A program made the position numbers and the translations under genes. Source: Corynebacterium vitaeruminis (GTDB lineage: Bacteria > Actinomycetota > Actinomycetes > Mycobacteriales > Mycobacteriaceae). From it: a DNA stretch of 64,000 nucleotides. The DNA lies in NCBI RefSeq assembly GCF_001054325.1, contig NZ_JVVM01000020.1:248001-312000 (forward strand), written 5' to 3'. Shown piece after piece: positions 1 through 8,866 of the stretch; position 1 is the first letter of the stretch, and each line of letters opens with the position of its first letter. Under the pieces are notes generated by a model that saw nothing but the letters and a program-made list of their open reading frames with translations, was not told the DNA's origin and did not search any database.

Positions 1-648
1 AAGACGCCCCAGTTCCAGCTCCAGTACGCGGCGACGCATGGAGTCCACGGCATCGTTGTCGTGAGTCGACACGATAACCGTCGTGCCCATGCGATTGATG
101 CGGTCAAGCAAGAGCATGATGTCACCGGAAGTGCTTGGGTCGAGGTTGCCGGTGGGCTCGTCGGCAAGCAGGATGAGCGGGCGGTTGACGAAGGCGCGAG
201 CGATGGCGACGCGCTGCTGCTCACCACCCGACAACTCGTGCGGGTAGCGGTTCTCCTTGCCCGAGAGTCCGACCATTTCAAGCGTTTCCGGAACAGCCTT
301 GTCAATTTTCGCCTTCGGCTTGCCAATCACCTGCAATGCGAACGCGACATTTTCGTACACGGTCTTCTTTGGCAGCAGGCGGAAGTCCTGGAAGACGTAC
401 CCCACCTTTTGACGCAATTTCGGGATGTTGCGGCGAGAAATCTTGGTCAGATCCTGGCCTGCGACCGTCAGTTTTCCTGAATCCACTTTCTCTTCACGCA
501 CCATAAGGCGCAGGAATGTCGACTTACCAGAGCCCGACGGTCCAATAAGAAAGACAAACTCACCTTTATCTATGTGGACTGAAACATCGTCGAGAGCTGG
601 TCGGCTAGAAGTCGAGTAGGACTTGGTAACCCCGTCGAAAGTGATCAT
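1..648 (-). CDS. ftsE: Cell-division ABC transporter ATPase FtsE (3' end outside window)
   Basis: This is the ATPase partner of FtsX, which acts at the inner face of the membrane to switch on peptidoglycan hydrolases at the septum. Reading leftward from the ATG at 648 gives 216 codons without a stop, so only about the last dozen residues are missing. Visible motifs are Walker A GPSGSGKS (near residue 35), the Q-loop in [20 protein letters not shown], the signature [14 protein letters not shown], and Walker [13 protein letters not shown]. FtsE is usually followed by ftsX, which would lie to the left of the window. In related genomes prfB lies directly upstream; here an unrelated HNH gene on the other strand separates them. 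Confidence 0.95.
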   Translation of the reverse strand, partial: MITFDGVTKSYSTSSRPALDDVSVHIDKGEFVFLIGPSGSGKSTFLRLMVREEKVDSGKLTVAGQDLTKISRRNIPKLRQKVGYVFQDFRLLPKKTVYENVAFALQVIGKPKAKIDKAVPETLEMVGLSGKENRYPHELSGGEQQRVAIARAFVNRPLILLADEPTGNLDPSTSGDIMLLLDRINRMGTTVIVSTHDNDAVDSMRRRVLELELGRL

Positions 649-824
649 AGATAGACACTCTAATCACTTAAGCCACTCAAGTCACTCTGGAATGCATGGG
701 ATTGAACATTGAACCATGCGAGATTGGGCGGCGCTGAGCACTACCCCTCGAGGCGCGCGGCCGCATGGGAGCACACCACAGCTCCTGTCGAAATTATTTT
801 CTCAAAAAATCTCCAAATCCCCCT

Positions 825-852
825 TTGCCTCGCTCACTAGTTCGACTATAAT
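825..852 (+). promoter_or_regulatory. Candidate promoter for the HNH gene
   Basis: A perfect TATAAT lies at 847-852, with TTGCCT (four of six matches to TTGACA) at 825-830, 16 bases upstream. It points at the HNH gene and would give a leader of about 160 bases. The rest of 649-1017, which also has to hold the ftsE promoter on the other strand, shows nothing else recognisable. Confidence 0.4.
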
Positions 853-1017
853 GAGCGATGAAAGATTAAACGCGGGGATTAAAAACACCAAATAACGTCG
901 CTGATCTGCTTAAAGCTCGGAAAATTGACACTCAGAGTTAGTCGAAAATATTTTCCCTACCTCTTCCTTATTTCAACATTTCAACGTCCAGGTCTTATCT
1001 TTCAGGGGGATTCAACA

Positions 1018-2394
1018 ATGGCCAGCGGGGAACATATACCACGGAAACGCACTTACGCTGCGGCGATGGAAGCAACAGCGCCACGCTTTCACCATGAGAT
1101 TTCTCAAACAGCACCAGCACGTCTTGGAATTGACCGTAATCGAGCTGATCTGCAGCTTGCCCTTGCTTGTGTTCCGTCTTCTTCAACAAAAGACGTCGAA
1201 GATTACATCGCCAAAATCGCTCCAGCTCTTGGCATGTCACGCGGGAGAACACTCCAGTACATCGATATCGGGATGCAGCTAGAGCGGCTCCCGCGGTTGA
1301 AAGAGCTTCTGCTCAAACGCGCACAGCTACCGCTTCCCCACATGCGGGTCATTGCCACAGCCATCCTCCCCTTGGATGACGCCTCTACTGTGAAATATTT
1401 CGAAGACCATCTCCTCGAACTGATCACGCCGAGAGTCAATGGTGAAGTTCTTCGCGGGGTTCGGAGTCTTCAACAGAATATTCAGCGATTTATTAATGAA
1501 GTCAGCCCGCTATTGCGCCCTAAAAATGAGTACGACCCGCCGATTACTTCGTTTCAAAAAGGCATCGAGCAAAAAGCTGGCGAATCTATAAAGTTCGAGT
1601 TAAAGGACAACCTCACTGAAGTCACCATGGAACTGATGCCTGAGCGGGCAATTGAGTTTCAGAAGGTCTTGGAAGAAATTACCGCTGATCAGGACTGCGA
1701 CTTCGTCGAGGCTTTTTCACACCTTCTGCACGGGACTGCTCAGGTCACCGCCACGTTGAATCTGTACTGCCCACTTACTCAAGACAAGCCGCAGGAGGCA
1801 TGGATCGGCGGTCTGGGGTGGATCAACAAAATCGCCACTGAATCGTGGCTCGACCGGGTCACTAGTATCCGGCTACTAGCCGACGAGAAAACGGAAAAGT
1901 ACTCGCCAACAGAGCGACAGCGGACTTACGTCCAAGGCAGAGACGGCACCTGCCGCTTTCCTGGATGCAATGTCGATGCAACGAAGTGCGACATCGACCA
2001 CATTCAGCCGTATAACCACGAGAATCCCGAAGAAGGTGGCCAAACCGAAACGCCCAACCTCCATTGCCTGTGTCGTCGACACCACAATCTAAAAACGGCC
2101 GGCCTTTGGAATGTCGTCCGCGATATCGACGGCGTGGAGTACTGGACCTCCACCACCAATCAGAGCGCTGAAAAAGCTGCCCTTATCAGCACAGAGTCGG
2201 GGCCGCTCGCCGGTCACGGTCGCTACTCTTTCGATCTACGCAAGACGAAGAAAGCACAGACACTCAAGGAGTACAACGAACAAAGGTTGGAAAATCTCCG
2301 CGAATCACAGGAGCTGACAAATCAGGCTCGTGAAGAACTAGGATTGAACGAGGACGAGAGCAACGAAGAAATCGAAGACGAGCCGCCCTTCTAG
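1018..2394 (+). CDS. DUF222 / HNH endonuclease-domain protein (13E12-repeat type)
   Basis: This protein of 458 residues has an N-terminal helical DUF222-like region and a C-terminal HNH nuclease motif. The motif reads CRFPGCNVDATKCDIDHI, then about 20 residues later NLHCLCRRHHNLKT: a Cys-rich metal-binding variant of the fold. Such genes occur in several copies in actinobacterial genomes and behave like selfish or repeated elements; their cellular role is not settled. I chose the ATG at 1018 because GGGGGA precedes it by seven bases; an upstream start at 925 would add a non-conserved-looking N-terminus. The gene ends two bases before the prfB stop and lies on the opposite strand to both prfB and ftsE, so it looks like an insertion into that cluster. 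Confidence 0.85.
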   Translation: MASGEHIPRKRTYAAAMEATAPRFHHEISQTAPARLGIDRNRADLQLALACVPSSSTKDVEDYIAKIAPALGMSRGRTLQYIDIGMQLERLPRLKELLLKRAQLPLPHMRVIATAILPLDDASTVKYFEDHLLELITPRVNGEVLRGVRSLQQNIQRFINEVSPLLRPKNEYDPPITSFQKGIEQKAGESIKFELKDNLTEVTMELMPERAIEFQKVLEEITADQDCDFVEAFSHLLHGTAQVTATLNLYCPLTQDKPQEAWIGGLGWINKIATESWLDRVTSIRLLADEKTEKYSPTERQRTYVQGRDGTCRFPGCNVDATKCDIDHIQPYNHENPEEGGQTETPNLHCLCRRHHNLKTAGLWNVVRDIDGVEYWTSTTNQSAEKAALISTESGPLAGHGRYSFDLRKTKKAQTLKEYNEQRLENLRESQELTNQAREELGLNEDESNEEIEDEPPF

Positions 2395-2396
2395 CG

Positions 2397-3509
2397 CTAC
2401 TCCCCTTCGGACTGCTGAGCCATGCGCCAGCGAATACCGGCCTCGATGAACCCGTCGAGGTCACCGCCAAGGACCGACTGTGGGTTGTTGACTTCGTATT
2501 CGGTACGCAGATCCTTGACCATCTGGTACGGGTGCAACACATAGGAGCGCATCTGGTTACCCCACGAGGCATTGCCGCCTGCGCCGAGAGCATCCAGCTC
2601 CGCGCGTTCTTCCTGGCGCTTCTTCTCCAGCAACTTCGCCTGCAGAACTCGCATGGCGGAAGCCTTGTTCTGGTGCTGGGATTTCTCGTTCTGGCAAGTC
2701 ACCACGATGCCGGTCGGGACGTGCGTAAGTCGCACCGCGGAGTCCGTGGTGTTCACCGACTGCCCACCTGGGCCGGAGGAACGGTAGACGTCGATACGCA
2801 AATCTGACTCGGGGATGTCGATGTGATCCGTTTCCTCGACAACCGGCAGCACCTCGACCTCAGCGAAGGAGGTCTGGCGGCGCCCCTGGTTATCGAAAGG
2901 ACTAATACGAACCAGACGGTGCGCGCCCTGCTCGACCGAGAGGGTGCCGTACATGTACTCGCCGTGAACGACGAAGGTGGCGGACTTAATACCGGCCTCT
3001 TCAGCGTAGGAGGTGTCGTAGACCTCGACCTTATGTCCGTGCTTGTCGGCCCAGCGCAGGTACATGCGCATGAGCATCTCGGCCCAGTCGGCGGCATCCA
3101 CGCCACCGGCACCGGAGCGGATGTTGATGACCGCCTCGCGCTCGTCGTAAGGCCCCGAAAGCATGGTCGTGACCTCGAGCGACTCGATATCGGCACGCAG
3201 GTCGGCGCGTTCGGCGTCGGCCATCTCGACGGCATCGGAGTCGTCCTCATCTTCCGCGAGTTCGTACATCACGGAGAGGTCGTCGAGGCGCCCGCGTAGC
3301 GAGTCGATCTTTTTCTTCTTCGCCTGCGCCTGCGACAGTGCGCTGGTGACCTGCTGCGCGTGGTCGGGGTCGTCCCACAGCGACGGGTCGGCGGCCTGGG
3401 CTTCCAACTCTCTGATCCGGTCGGAAAGCTCGTCGACATCGACCACCTTCTCAATGGTGGTCAGCGTCGCGTCGAGTTCTTTGAGGTCAGCATTCAGATC
3501 CGGGTTCAC
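2397..3509 (-). CDS. prfB: Peptide chain release factor 2
   Basis: RF2 recognises UAA and UGA stop codons on the ribosome and releases the finished protein. The 370-residue product has the codon-recognition tripeptide SPF (in [11 protein letters not shown]) and the catalytic GGQ (in [14 protein letters not shown]). The GTG at 3509 gives the usual RF2 length; the reading frame runs 43 codons further upstream without another good start. Many bacteria need a programmed +1 frameshift at an internal UGA to make RF2; here the frame is continuous, so that autoregulation is absent. It is transcribed divergently from the phosphatase gene at 3557, with only 47 bases between the starts. Confidence 0.95.
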   Translation of the reverse strand: MNPDLNADLKELDATLTTIEKVVDVDELSDRIRELEAQAADPSLWDDPDHAQQVTSALSQAQAKKKKIDSLRGRLDDLSVMYELAEDEDDSDAVEMADAERADLRADIESLEVTTMLSGPYDEREAVINIRSGAGGVDAADWAEMLMRMYLRWADKHGHKVEVYDTSYAEEAGIKSATFVVHGEYMYGTLSVEQGAHRLVRISPFDNQGRRQTSFAEVEVLPVVEETDHIDIPESDLRIDVYRSSGPGGQSVNTTDSAVRLTHVPTGIVVTCQNEKSQHQNKASAMRVLQAKLLEKKRQEERAELDALGAGGNASWGNQMRSYVLHPYQMVKDLRTEYEVNNPQSVLGGDLDGFIEAGIRWRMAQQSEGE

Positions 3510-3556
3510 GGGTACTACCTTAGCTATACCGCCTGTTTCGGTGCACAATAGGACGT

Positions 3557-4417
3557 ATGTCTGAATCCACCGCCAGCCAAGATTCCAGCCAAGATCTAGA
3601 ACTCTTCCTCTCCCAAGTATCCGAGTCGATTGTGGCATCGGATACCAGTGTTGCGGTTGCCATCGTCAAGCGCGCCGCCGCCATTGCCGCTCGTATGCGT
3701 GACGAAGGCCTGGTCACGGAGTACAAGACATCGCTTTCCGACGTTGTCACCGCGGCCGACCGGGCAGCGGAAAAGTTCGTCGTCGAGGCCTTGGCAGCGC
3801 TCCGCCCGGAGGACGGCATCCTTGGCGAGGAAGGGTCGGCGAAGGAGTCCCAATCGGGTCGCACGTGGGTGATTGACCCCGTCGATGGCACCTACAACTT
3901 CACCACGGGCTCGGACTACTGGTGCAGCGCATTGGCGCTGGTTATGGGCGATGCGAACGATCCGGATGAGGTCATTCTCGGCGCGGTGCACCGACCTGCC
4001 ACGGGCGAGAGCTGGATTGGTGGCCCCAATCTCCCTACCACTCGTATCAACCTCGATGGCACTGTTGATGACCTCCGGGTCACTAACCGTCCCCTCTCGG
4101 AAGTCTGTGCAGCGACGTACCTCCACACCACAGTGGTGAGCTCGAGCGAAGAATCCGAGGTCACGGCTACAAAGTCCTGGTTGGATGCGGTGTCCCGCAG
4201 CGCTACCTGGCGCATGCTGGGCTCAGCGTCGGTGGATATGGCAGGCGTTGTCGACGGCCGTATCGGCGTATGGTTCCAGCGCGACGTCGCGGCTTGGGAC
4301 TGGCTGCCTGGTTATGCGCTTATTACGGGCGCAGGTGGCGAATGCGAGGCGGTTGGCCGATGGAAGCTGGCGGGCTCAAGTGGCCAGGTCGCTGAGCTGC
4401 GTGAGGTTCTGCGCTAG
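3557..4417 (+). CDS. Inositol monophosphatase family protein (ImpA-like)
   Basis: This 286-residue member of the Mg-dependent inositol-phosphatase superfamily removes phosphate from a small sugar or polyol phosphate. Metal-binding motifs are visible in order: [20 protein letters not shown] and, near the C-terminus, [17 protein letters not shown]. It overlaps no neighbour but sits ten bases before hisN, and the two probably form an operon. In corynebacteria a gene at this place has been called impA. Substrate cannot be read from the sequence; inositol phosphate is possible because mycothiol and phosphatidylinositol synthesis need free inositol. Confidence 0.8.
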   Translation: MSESTASQDSSQDLELFLSQVSESIVASDTSVAVAIVKRAAAIAARMRDEGLVTEYKTSLSDVVTAADRAAEKFVVEALAALRPEDGILGEEGSAKESQSGRTWVIDPVDGTYNFTTGSDYWCSALALVMGDANDPDEVILGAVHRPATGESWIGGPNLPTTRINLDGTVDDLRVTNRPLSEVCAATYLHTTVVSSSEESEVTATKSWLDAVSRSATWRMLGSASVDMAGVVDGRIGVWFQRDVAAWDWLPGYALITGAGGECEAVGRWKLAGSSGQVAELREVLR

Positions 4418-4427
4418 AATTTCGGCC

Positions 4428-5228
4428 ATGACCACCTCTTACTCCGAAGATCTCGCCCTCGCACTGTCGCTTGCCGACGCAGCCGATGACCTCACGATGT
4501 CCCGCTTCGAGGCGGCCAATCTAGTCGTCGAGTCCAAGCCTGACCTCACGCCGGTCTCCGATGCCGATATCGCGTGTGAAAAGCTGCTCCGCGAGATTCT
4601 GTCGGCAAAACGCCCGAGCGATGAGGTTCTCGGCGAAGAATTCGGCGGCGAAGCTGTGTTTGAGGGCCGCCAGTGGGTCATCGACCCCATCGACGGCACA
4701 AAGAACTTCGTGCGCAATGTCCCGGTCTGGGCCACCTTGATTGCCCTGTTGGAGGACGGTAAGCCCGTTGTCGGCGTGGTCTCTGCACCTGCGCTGGGAC
4801 GTCGCTGGTGGGCGTCTAAGGGCGACGGCGCATTCAAGCGCTCGCAGGTTGGTGGCCGGGACGCCGCCGAGCGCCGCATTGAGGTCTCGAAGGTGGCGAA
4901 CATCGCAGACTGCTCAATCTCCAACTCTTCGCTCACAGGTTGGGCCGAACGCGATTTGCGCGACAACTTCATTGAACTCACCGATGACGCGTGGCGTCTG
5001 CGCGGCTACGGTGACTTTTTCTCCTACTGCCTGGTAGCCGAGGGCGCGGTCGATGTCGCCGCTGAGCCGGAAGTTTCCCTGTGGGACCTGGCTCCGCTTG
5101 CAATCCTGGTAGAGGAAGCTGGCGGCCGCTTCACTTCCCTAGCAGGTGTCGACGGGCCGCACGGCGGGGACGCGGTTGCGACGAATGGGTTGCTTCACGA
5201 CGCCGTCGTCAAGCGCCTGAACGGGTAA
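4428..5228 (+). CDS. hisN: Histidinol-phosphatase (inositol-monophosphatase type)
   Basis: HisN hydrolyses L-histidinol phosphate to histidinol, the step before histidinol dehydrogenase in histidine synthesis. Actinobacteria use this monophosphatase-fold enzyme instead of the HisB-type phosphatase. The 266-residue product shows [19 protein letters not shown] and the C-terminal [17 protein letters not shown]. The ATG at 4428 follows the previous stop by ten bases. It is 24% or so alike by eye to its upstream neighbour in the motif regions only, so the pair are ancient paralogs rather than a recent duplication. The hisN assignment rests on synteny with prfB and on the tighter KNF motif. Confidence 0.82.
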   Translation: MTTSYSEDLALALSLADAADDLTMSRFEAANLVVESKPDLTPVSDADIACEKLLREILSAKRPSDEVLGEEFGGEAVFEGRQWVIDPIDGTKNFVRNVPVWATLIALLEDGKPVVGVVSAPALGRRWWASKGDGAFKRSQVGGRDAAERRIEVSKVANIADCSISNSSLTGWAERDLRDNFIELTDDAWRLRGYGDFFSYCLVAEGAVDVAAEPEVSLWDLAPLAILVEEAGGRFTSLAGVDGPHGGDAVATNGLLHDAVVKRLNG

Positions 5229-5270
5229 ACAGGGTTTTCCAACCTACCGCGATTTGCGACGAGCGGCTCA

Positions 5271-5609
5271 CTATCTCCCGTCCGCGTGACCGATATCCAG
5301 GATACGTCGCAGCTCAGCAAATACCTCAGGGCGTACCTCATGGGTTACCACCCGTCCACTCTTAGACCTAGTTAGCAGCCCGGCATCCGCCATGGTCTTT
5401 AAATGATGCGACACCGTCGGCTGACTAAGCCCAGAAACAGCGGCCAGATCCCCCACGGTCATCGGACTACAGCCAGCGGCAGCGAGCTGAGACAAAATTT
5501 GCAGGCGCGCCGGTTGCGCCAGCGCTTTGAAGAGCGTTGCCGCAGCCTGCGCTTCCGCCGCGTCGAGAGGCCGACCGCCAAGTGCACAGCATTCTGAGAT
5601 TTCGTCCAT
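5271..5609 (-). CDS. arsR: Arsenite-responsive repressor, ArsR family
   Basis: This 112-residue winged-helix repressor is expected to sit on the arsR-acr3 intergenic operator and release it when As(III) binds. The DNA-recognition helix is in VSGLSQPTVSHHLKTMADAG. Cysteines are at 7, 8 and 47. That layout (an adjacent pair near the N-terminus and a third 39 residues on) has the same spacing as the unusual Cys15-Cys16-Cys55 site described for ArsR of C. glutamicum, and differs from the ELCVCDL-type site of E. coli ArsR. It is divergent from acr3, with 72 bases between the two starts. Confidence 0.9.
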   Translation of the reverse strand: MDEISECCALGGRPLDAAEAQAAATLFKALAQPARLQILSQLAAAGCSPMTVGDLAAVSGLSQPTVSHHLKTMADAGLLTRSKSGRVVTHEVRPEVFAELRRILDIGHADGR

Positions 5610-5642
5610 ACCTGTTGAGGCTACACGGCCTCCTCTCTAAAC

Positions 5643-5669
5643 ATATTGACAATCATCGATATATTGATT
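5643..5669. promoter_or_regulatory. Candidate ArsR operator between arsR and acr3
   Basis: The intergenic region holds ATATTGA twice (near 5643 and 5661) and an inverted pair AATCA (5651-5655) and TGATT (5665-5669), nine bases apart. Classical ArsR sites are AT-rich inverted repeats containing ATCA and TGAT half-sites, so this is the likely operator for both divergent genes. The arms are short, so this is a prediction only. Confidence 0.45.
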
Positions 5670-5681
5670 ACACAGGAAACT

Positions 5682-6749
5682 ATGACACAGACTACAAAGT
5701 CACTCAGCTTCCTAGATCGCTTCTTGCCGCTATGGATTGCAGCTGCAATGGCAATTGGCCTCATTCTGGGCAAAATTGCACCGTCACTTGTGAACTGGCT
5801 GGCAGAGGCAAAAATTGCGACAATTTCCGTACCAATCGCCATCGGCTTGCTGGTCATGATGTACCCACCGCTCGCAAAGGTTCGATACGACAAAACGGGC
5901 AAAATTTTGACATCCAGGAAGCTGATGGGCATCACAGTCTTCCTCAATTGGATTCTCGGCCCCGCACTGATGTTCACCCTTGCCTGGATATTCCTCAGTG
6001 ATAGTCCAGAACTGCGCACTGGCGTGATTATCGTCGGTCTCGCCCGCTGCATTGCAATGGTTTTGGTCTGGAACGACCTATCTTGCGGCGATACTGAAGT
6101 CGCTGCCGTATTGGTGGCCGTAAACTCGCTATTTCAGATTTTCATGTTCGGCGCTCTAGGGTGGTTCTACCTGCAGATTCTGCCCTCCTGGTTGGGACTG
6201 GAAACCACTTCCGCCTCCTTTTCTTTTTGGGCAATCGCACTATCCGTAGTGGTATTCCTCGGTATTCCGCTTCTGGCTGGCGCGGCATCACGCATAATTG
6301 GTGAACGCACCCGTGGTCGCGACTGGTATGAAAATGAGTACTTGCCCAAAATCTCACCATTGGCACTTGCCGGCCTTCTATACACAATCGTGTTGCTCTT
6401 TGCGCTTCAGTCACAGCAGATTCTTGAGAATCCCTGGACCGTTGCGAAAGTGGCGCTACCACTAGTGATCTACTTCCTCGCCATGTTCGCGATCGCTCTC
6501 ACTTCAGCCAAGGCCGCGGGCATGAACTACGCAACCTCCGCATCGATTGCCTTTACGGCCGCCGGAAATAACTTCGAGTTGGCAATTGCGGTTGCGGTTG
6601 GCACCTTCGGCCCATTGTCCCAGCAAGCACTTGCGGGAACGATTGGACCACTTATTGAAGTACCCGTACTCGTTGCACTTGTCTACGTCACCCGCTGGCT
6701 CGGGCCACGCCTTTTCCCCAATGACCTTTCCGTACCGGACAAACTATAG
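5682..6749 (+). CDS. acr3: Arsenite efflux permease Acr3
   Basis: Acr3 exports arsenite across the cytoplasmic membrane, driven by the proton gradient. The 355-residue protein has about ten hydrophobic segments and the family hallmark GLARCIAMVLVWNDLSCGD, whose first cysteine (in ARCIAMV) is the conserved transport cysteine of the family. The ATG at 5682 is preceded by AGGAAAC; an upstream in-frame start at 5646 would run into the operator and is less likely. It is followed by arsC after 15 bases, giving an acr3-arsC operon divergent from arsR. Confidence 0.93.
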   Translation: MTQTTKSLSFLDRFLPLWIAAAMAIGLILGKIAPSLVNWLAEAKIATISVPIAIGLLVMMYPPLAKVRYDKTGKILTSRKLMGITVFLNWILGPALMFTLAWIFLSDSPELRTGVIIVGLARCIAMVLVWNDLSCGDTEVAAVLVAVNSLFQIFMFGALGWFYLQILPSWLGLETTSASFSFWAIALSVVVFLGIPLLAGAASRIIGERTRGRDWYENEYLPKISPLALAGLLYTIVLLFALQSQQILENPWTVAKVALPLVIYFLAMFAIALTSAKAAGMNYATSASIAFTAAGNNFELAIAVAVGTFGPLSQQALAGTIGPLIEVPVLVALVYVTRWLGPRLFPNDLSVPDKL

Positions 6750-6764
6750 AAAAAGGATTCTGAA

Positions 6765-7193
6765 ATGAAGGAAATCCCGAAGGTACTTTTCATCTGCGTG
6801 GCAAATGCCGGTAAATCCCAGATGGCCGAGGCCATTGCGCTTGCAAAATATGCCACGCAGTTCACCGCCCTTTCAGCAGGAACGAACCCCAAAACTACTA
6901 CCAATGCGCTTGCAGCCAAATCAGTTGCAGAAATCGGCGCCTCTATGGACGGTGCATCACCAAAGCCCATTGACCCCACGATTCTCCGGACTGCAGATCG
7001 TGTTGTCATCATCGGCGATGCCGCTCATGTAGAGCTCCCCTCGGACGCTCAAGGCTCACTCGAGCGTTGGCTTACTGACGAGCCTTCAAAACGAGGCATC
7101 GACGGAAAAGAACGCATGGACCTGATTCGCGATGACCTCGAGCGCCGTATCGACGAGTTAGCTGTCGAACTCCGTTCCACTAAGAATCCCTAA
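6765..7193 (+). CDS. arsC: Arsenate reductase, single-cysteine mycothiol-type
   Basis: This reduces arsenate to arsenite, the form exported by Acr3. The 142-residue protein has the low-molecular-weight phosphatase fold with the loop CVANAGKS (Cys11) in place of the usual C-X5-R. It contains no other cysteine, so it cannot use the intramolecular disulfide relay of the S. aureus enzyme. The corynebacterial ArsC1/ArsC2 enzymes share this CX5K-S loop and single cysteine, and are recycled by mycothiol and mycoredoxin; the same mechanism is inferred here. It ends in a four-base convergent overlap with the next, broken gene. Confidence 0.88.
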   Translation: MKEIPKVLFICVANAGKSQMAEAIALAKYATQFTALSAGTNPKTTTNALAAKSVAEIGASMDGASPKPIDPTILRTADRVVIIGDAAHVELPSDAQGSLERWLTDEPSKRGIDGKERMDLIRDDLERRIDELAVELRSTKNP

Positions 7194-7696
7194 GCGGCAG
7201 AATCCAACAAAAGCCTCCTTATCGCCAGCGTAAGCCACACGACTGCGCCGACGCCTGCGATGAGACCGAGAAGCAGGAATATCAGACCGACTCCCCAAAG
7301 CCCGGTGATGTCGTCAGTGCCGGCGATGATGCTCCAGCACAGGGCATAGCCGGCGACCGCTGCCCACCAGGTGGGCAGCACGTTCAGAGTTGGGGCGGGC
7401 ACGCGCATCATGGCAGAGGCAGTGAGGACGACCATCGCGAAGCCGGAGCAGAAGACCTGCCACGGCGAATAGTCGTATTCGCCCTCGAGCGTTCACGCGA
7501 GCGTACAAAAGCAGATTACGAATGCGGCGACAAAGACGAAAACCGTGTGACCAAATGCGATGCGCTCACCGGACTTTTTGGCCAGCCACGCGGCACCTAC
7601 CCATGCGAGGACGGTGGGGATGGTAATGATTAACAGGTACACGAAGAATACACCTGGCACCTCGGACCAGGTGAAACTCGTCAGCATTGATCTCAT
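7190..7696 (-). pseudogene. Small membrane protein broken by an in-frame stop
   Basis: Reading leftward from the ATG at 7696, the frame encodes two hydrophobic segments, then meets TGA at 7493-7495. Beyond it the same frame continues without a break for another 100 codons (TLEGEYDYSPWQVF, then more hydrophobic segments) to a TAG at 7190. Joined, it is a 168-residue protein with four to five membrane spans of no family I recognise. TGA replacing TGG by one transition is the simplest explanation, giving ...CTLAWTLEGEY. It could be a real inactivation, a sequencing error, or a truncated but used protein. Confidence 0.6.
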
Positions 7697-7749
7697 ACCA
7701 CTAGGTTACGCGTGCCCCTGGGCTCTTTGAACGCGCTAGTTTCCCAGAA

Positions 7750-7775
7750 AAAACACAGACGAAACACTGTGTTTT
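7750..7775. repeat. Perfect inverted repeat in a divergent promoter region
   Basis: AAAACACAG (7750-7758) and CTGTGTTTT (7767-7775) are perfect complements separated by eight bases. The repeat sits between two divergent genes (starts at 7696 and 7908), so it cannot be a terminator for either and may be an operator. Confidence 0.45.
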
Positions 7776-7907
7776 ACACATGCTCACTTAATGTATTGTC
7801 AGATTCAGCTGCTACAACTAGAAAGTCGTTTTCATTAAGACGTTTATAGGGAGTACTTTTTACCAAAGAGCACCTCCCGATAAGTTGTAGTAAAGGAGAA
7901 ATCTGGG

Positions 7908-8864
7908 GTGAATAAACCTTCACGAATTGTGGGGCTTGATATAGCGCGCTCACTCGCCATCATCGGCATGATCATTGTCCATATGGCCTCACTGCTTTGG
8001 AGCACAAAGGTTGTGCTCTCTGGCCTACCCTCATCACTGTTCGCCATCATCGCCGGAGCCACAATGATGATTATCGGCCGAAATTACAGCAGCACTACCT
8101 TCTTGCGGCTGATCACTCGCGGCGCTCTGATTATTCTCATCGGCCTGGCGCTGTTGCCGGTCGGTGGAGAAATTCAGGTGGTCCTCGTTGTCATGGGGCT
8201 GGTAATGATGCTGGTTTCCTGGATGCCAGCGCTCGGAACCTGGTGGCGAGTCGGCTTCTTCATCGCCGCAACTATCGCCGCAACAATTAAGTACGCGCCC
8301 ATGACGCTGCCACAGATTTATCCGCTACTGGCGTGGATCGCATATTTCATCGGCGGCATGCTGCTTTACGACGTCTACCTACGCGGTCGCCTGCAAGGCA
8401 CTTCCCCCTCCGAGACCAGCTCCAATACTCGGTTGAGCTGGATTGTTACCGCTGTCAGCGTTGTTATCACTGCCGTCGGCATGTACTTCCGATTTGATCC
8501 CGAGATTGCTGGCTGGCTCCGCTTTACCGGACATACCGGTGTCTTCGGAGAAATCATTCTCTCCGTCGCTGTTGCCGCCATTGTGCTGCATTTGTGCTTG
8601 TTCGTAGGCGACCGTTTCCCGACCGTGGTCTACCCATTCGCGGCCATGGGAACAATGTCACTGACTATTTACATCCTGCACGTTCTCACCGCGTTTTATT
8701 GGCAACAGAATGTGGCATTGCATTCCACGTTGTCCGCAGCAGGTTTCATCGTATTCTTCCTCATCATCGCAAGTCTCTGGAAGAAGTTTGTGGGACAGGG
8801 CCCTGCTGAAAAGCTCGTTGCCACCGCAATCAAGGCCATTGTTCCTTCTGGGAAAGGGAAATAA
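7908..8864 (+). CDS. HGSNAT/DUF418-like membrane protein (acyltransferase-like)
   Basis: A 318-residue integral membrane protein with about nine to ten hydrophobic segments. Its N-terminus RIVGLDIARSLAIIGMIIVH matches the start of the heparan-glucosaminide acetyltransferase-like and DUF418/YeiB families (LDxxRxxAIxGMxxVH), which are thought to move acyl groups to extracytoplasmic sugars. The GTG at 7908 follows AAAGGAG by about eight bases. The following protease gene starts two bases after its stop, so the two are co-transcribed and possibly translationally coupled. The substrate is unknown. Confidence 0.7.
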   Translation: MNKPSRIVGLDIARSLAIIGMIIVHMASLLWSTKVVLSGLPSSLFAIIAGATMMIIGRNYSSTTFLRLITRGALIILIGLALLPVGGEIQVVLVVMGLVMMLVSWMPALGTWWRVGFFIAATIAATIKYAPMTLPQIYPLLAWIAYFIGGMLLYDVYLRGRLQGTSPSETSSNTRLSWIVTAVSVVITAVGMYFRFDPEIAGWLRFTGHTGVFGEIILSVAVAAIVLHLCLFVGDRFPTVVYPFAAMGTMSLTIYILHVLTAFYWQQNVALHSTLSAAGFIVFFLIIASLWKKFVGQGPAEKLVATAIKAIVPSGKGK

Positions 8865-8866
8865 CC

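Noticed and set aside
2397-3509. Programmed +1 frameshift in prfB
   Set aside because: The frame is continuous from the GTG; no internal UGA with a slippery CUU was seen near codon 25.
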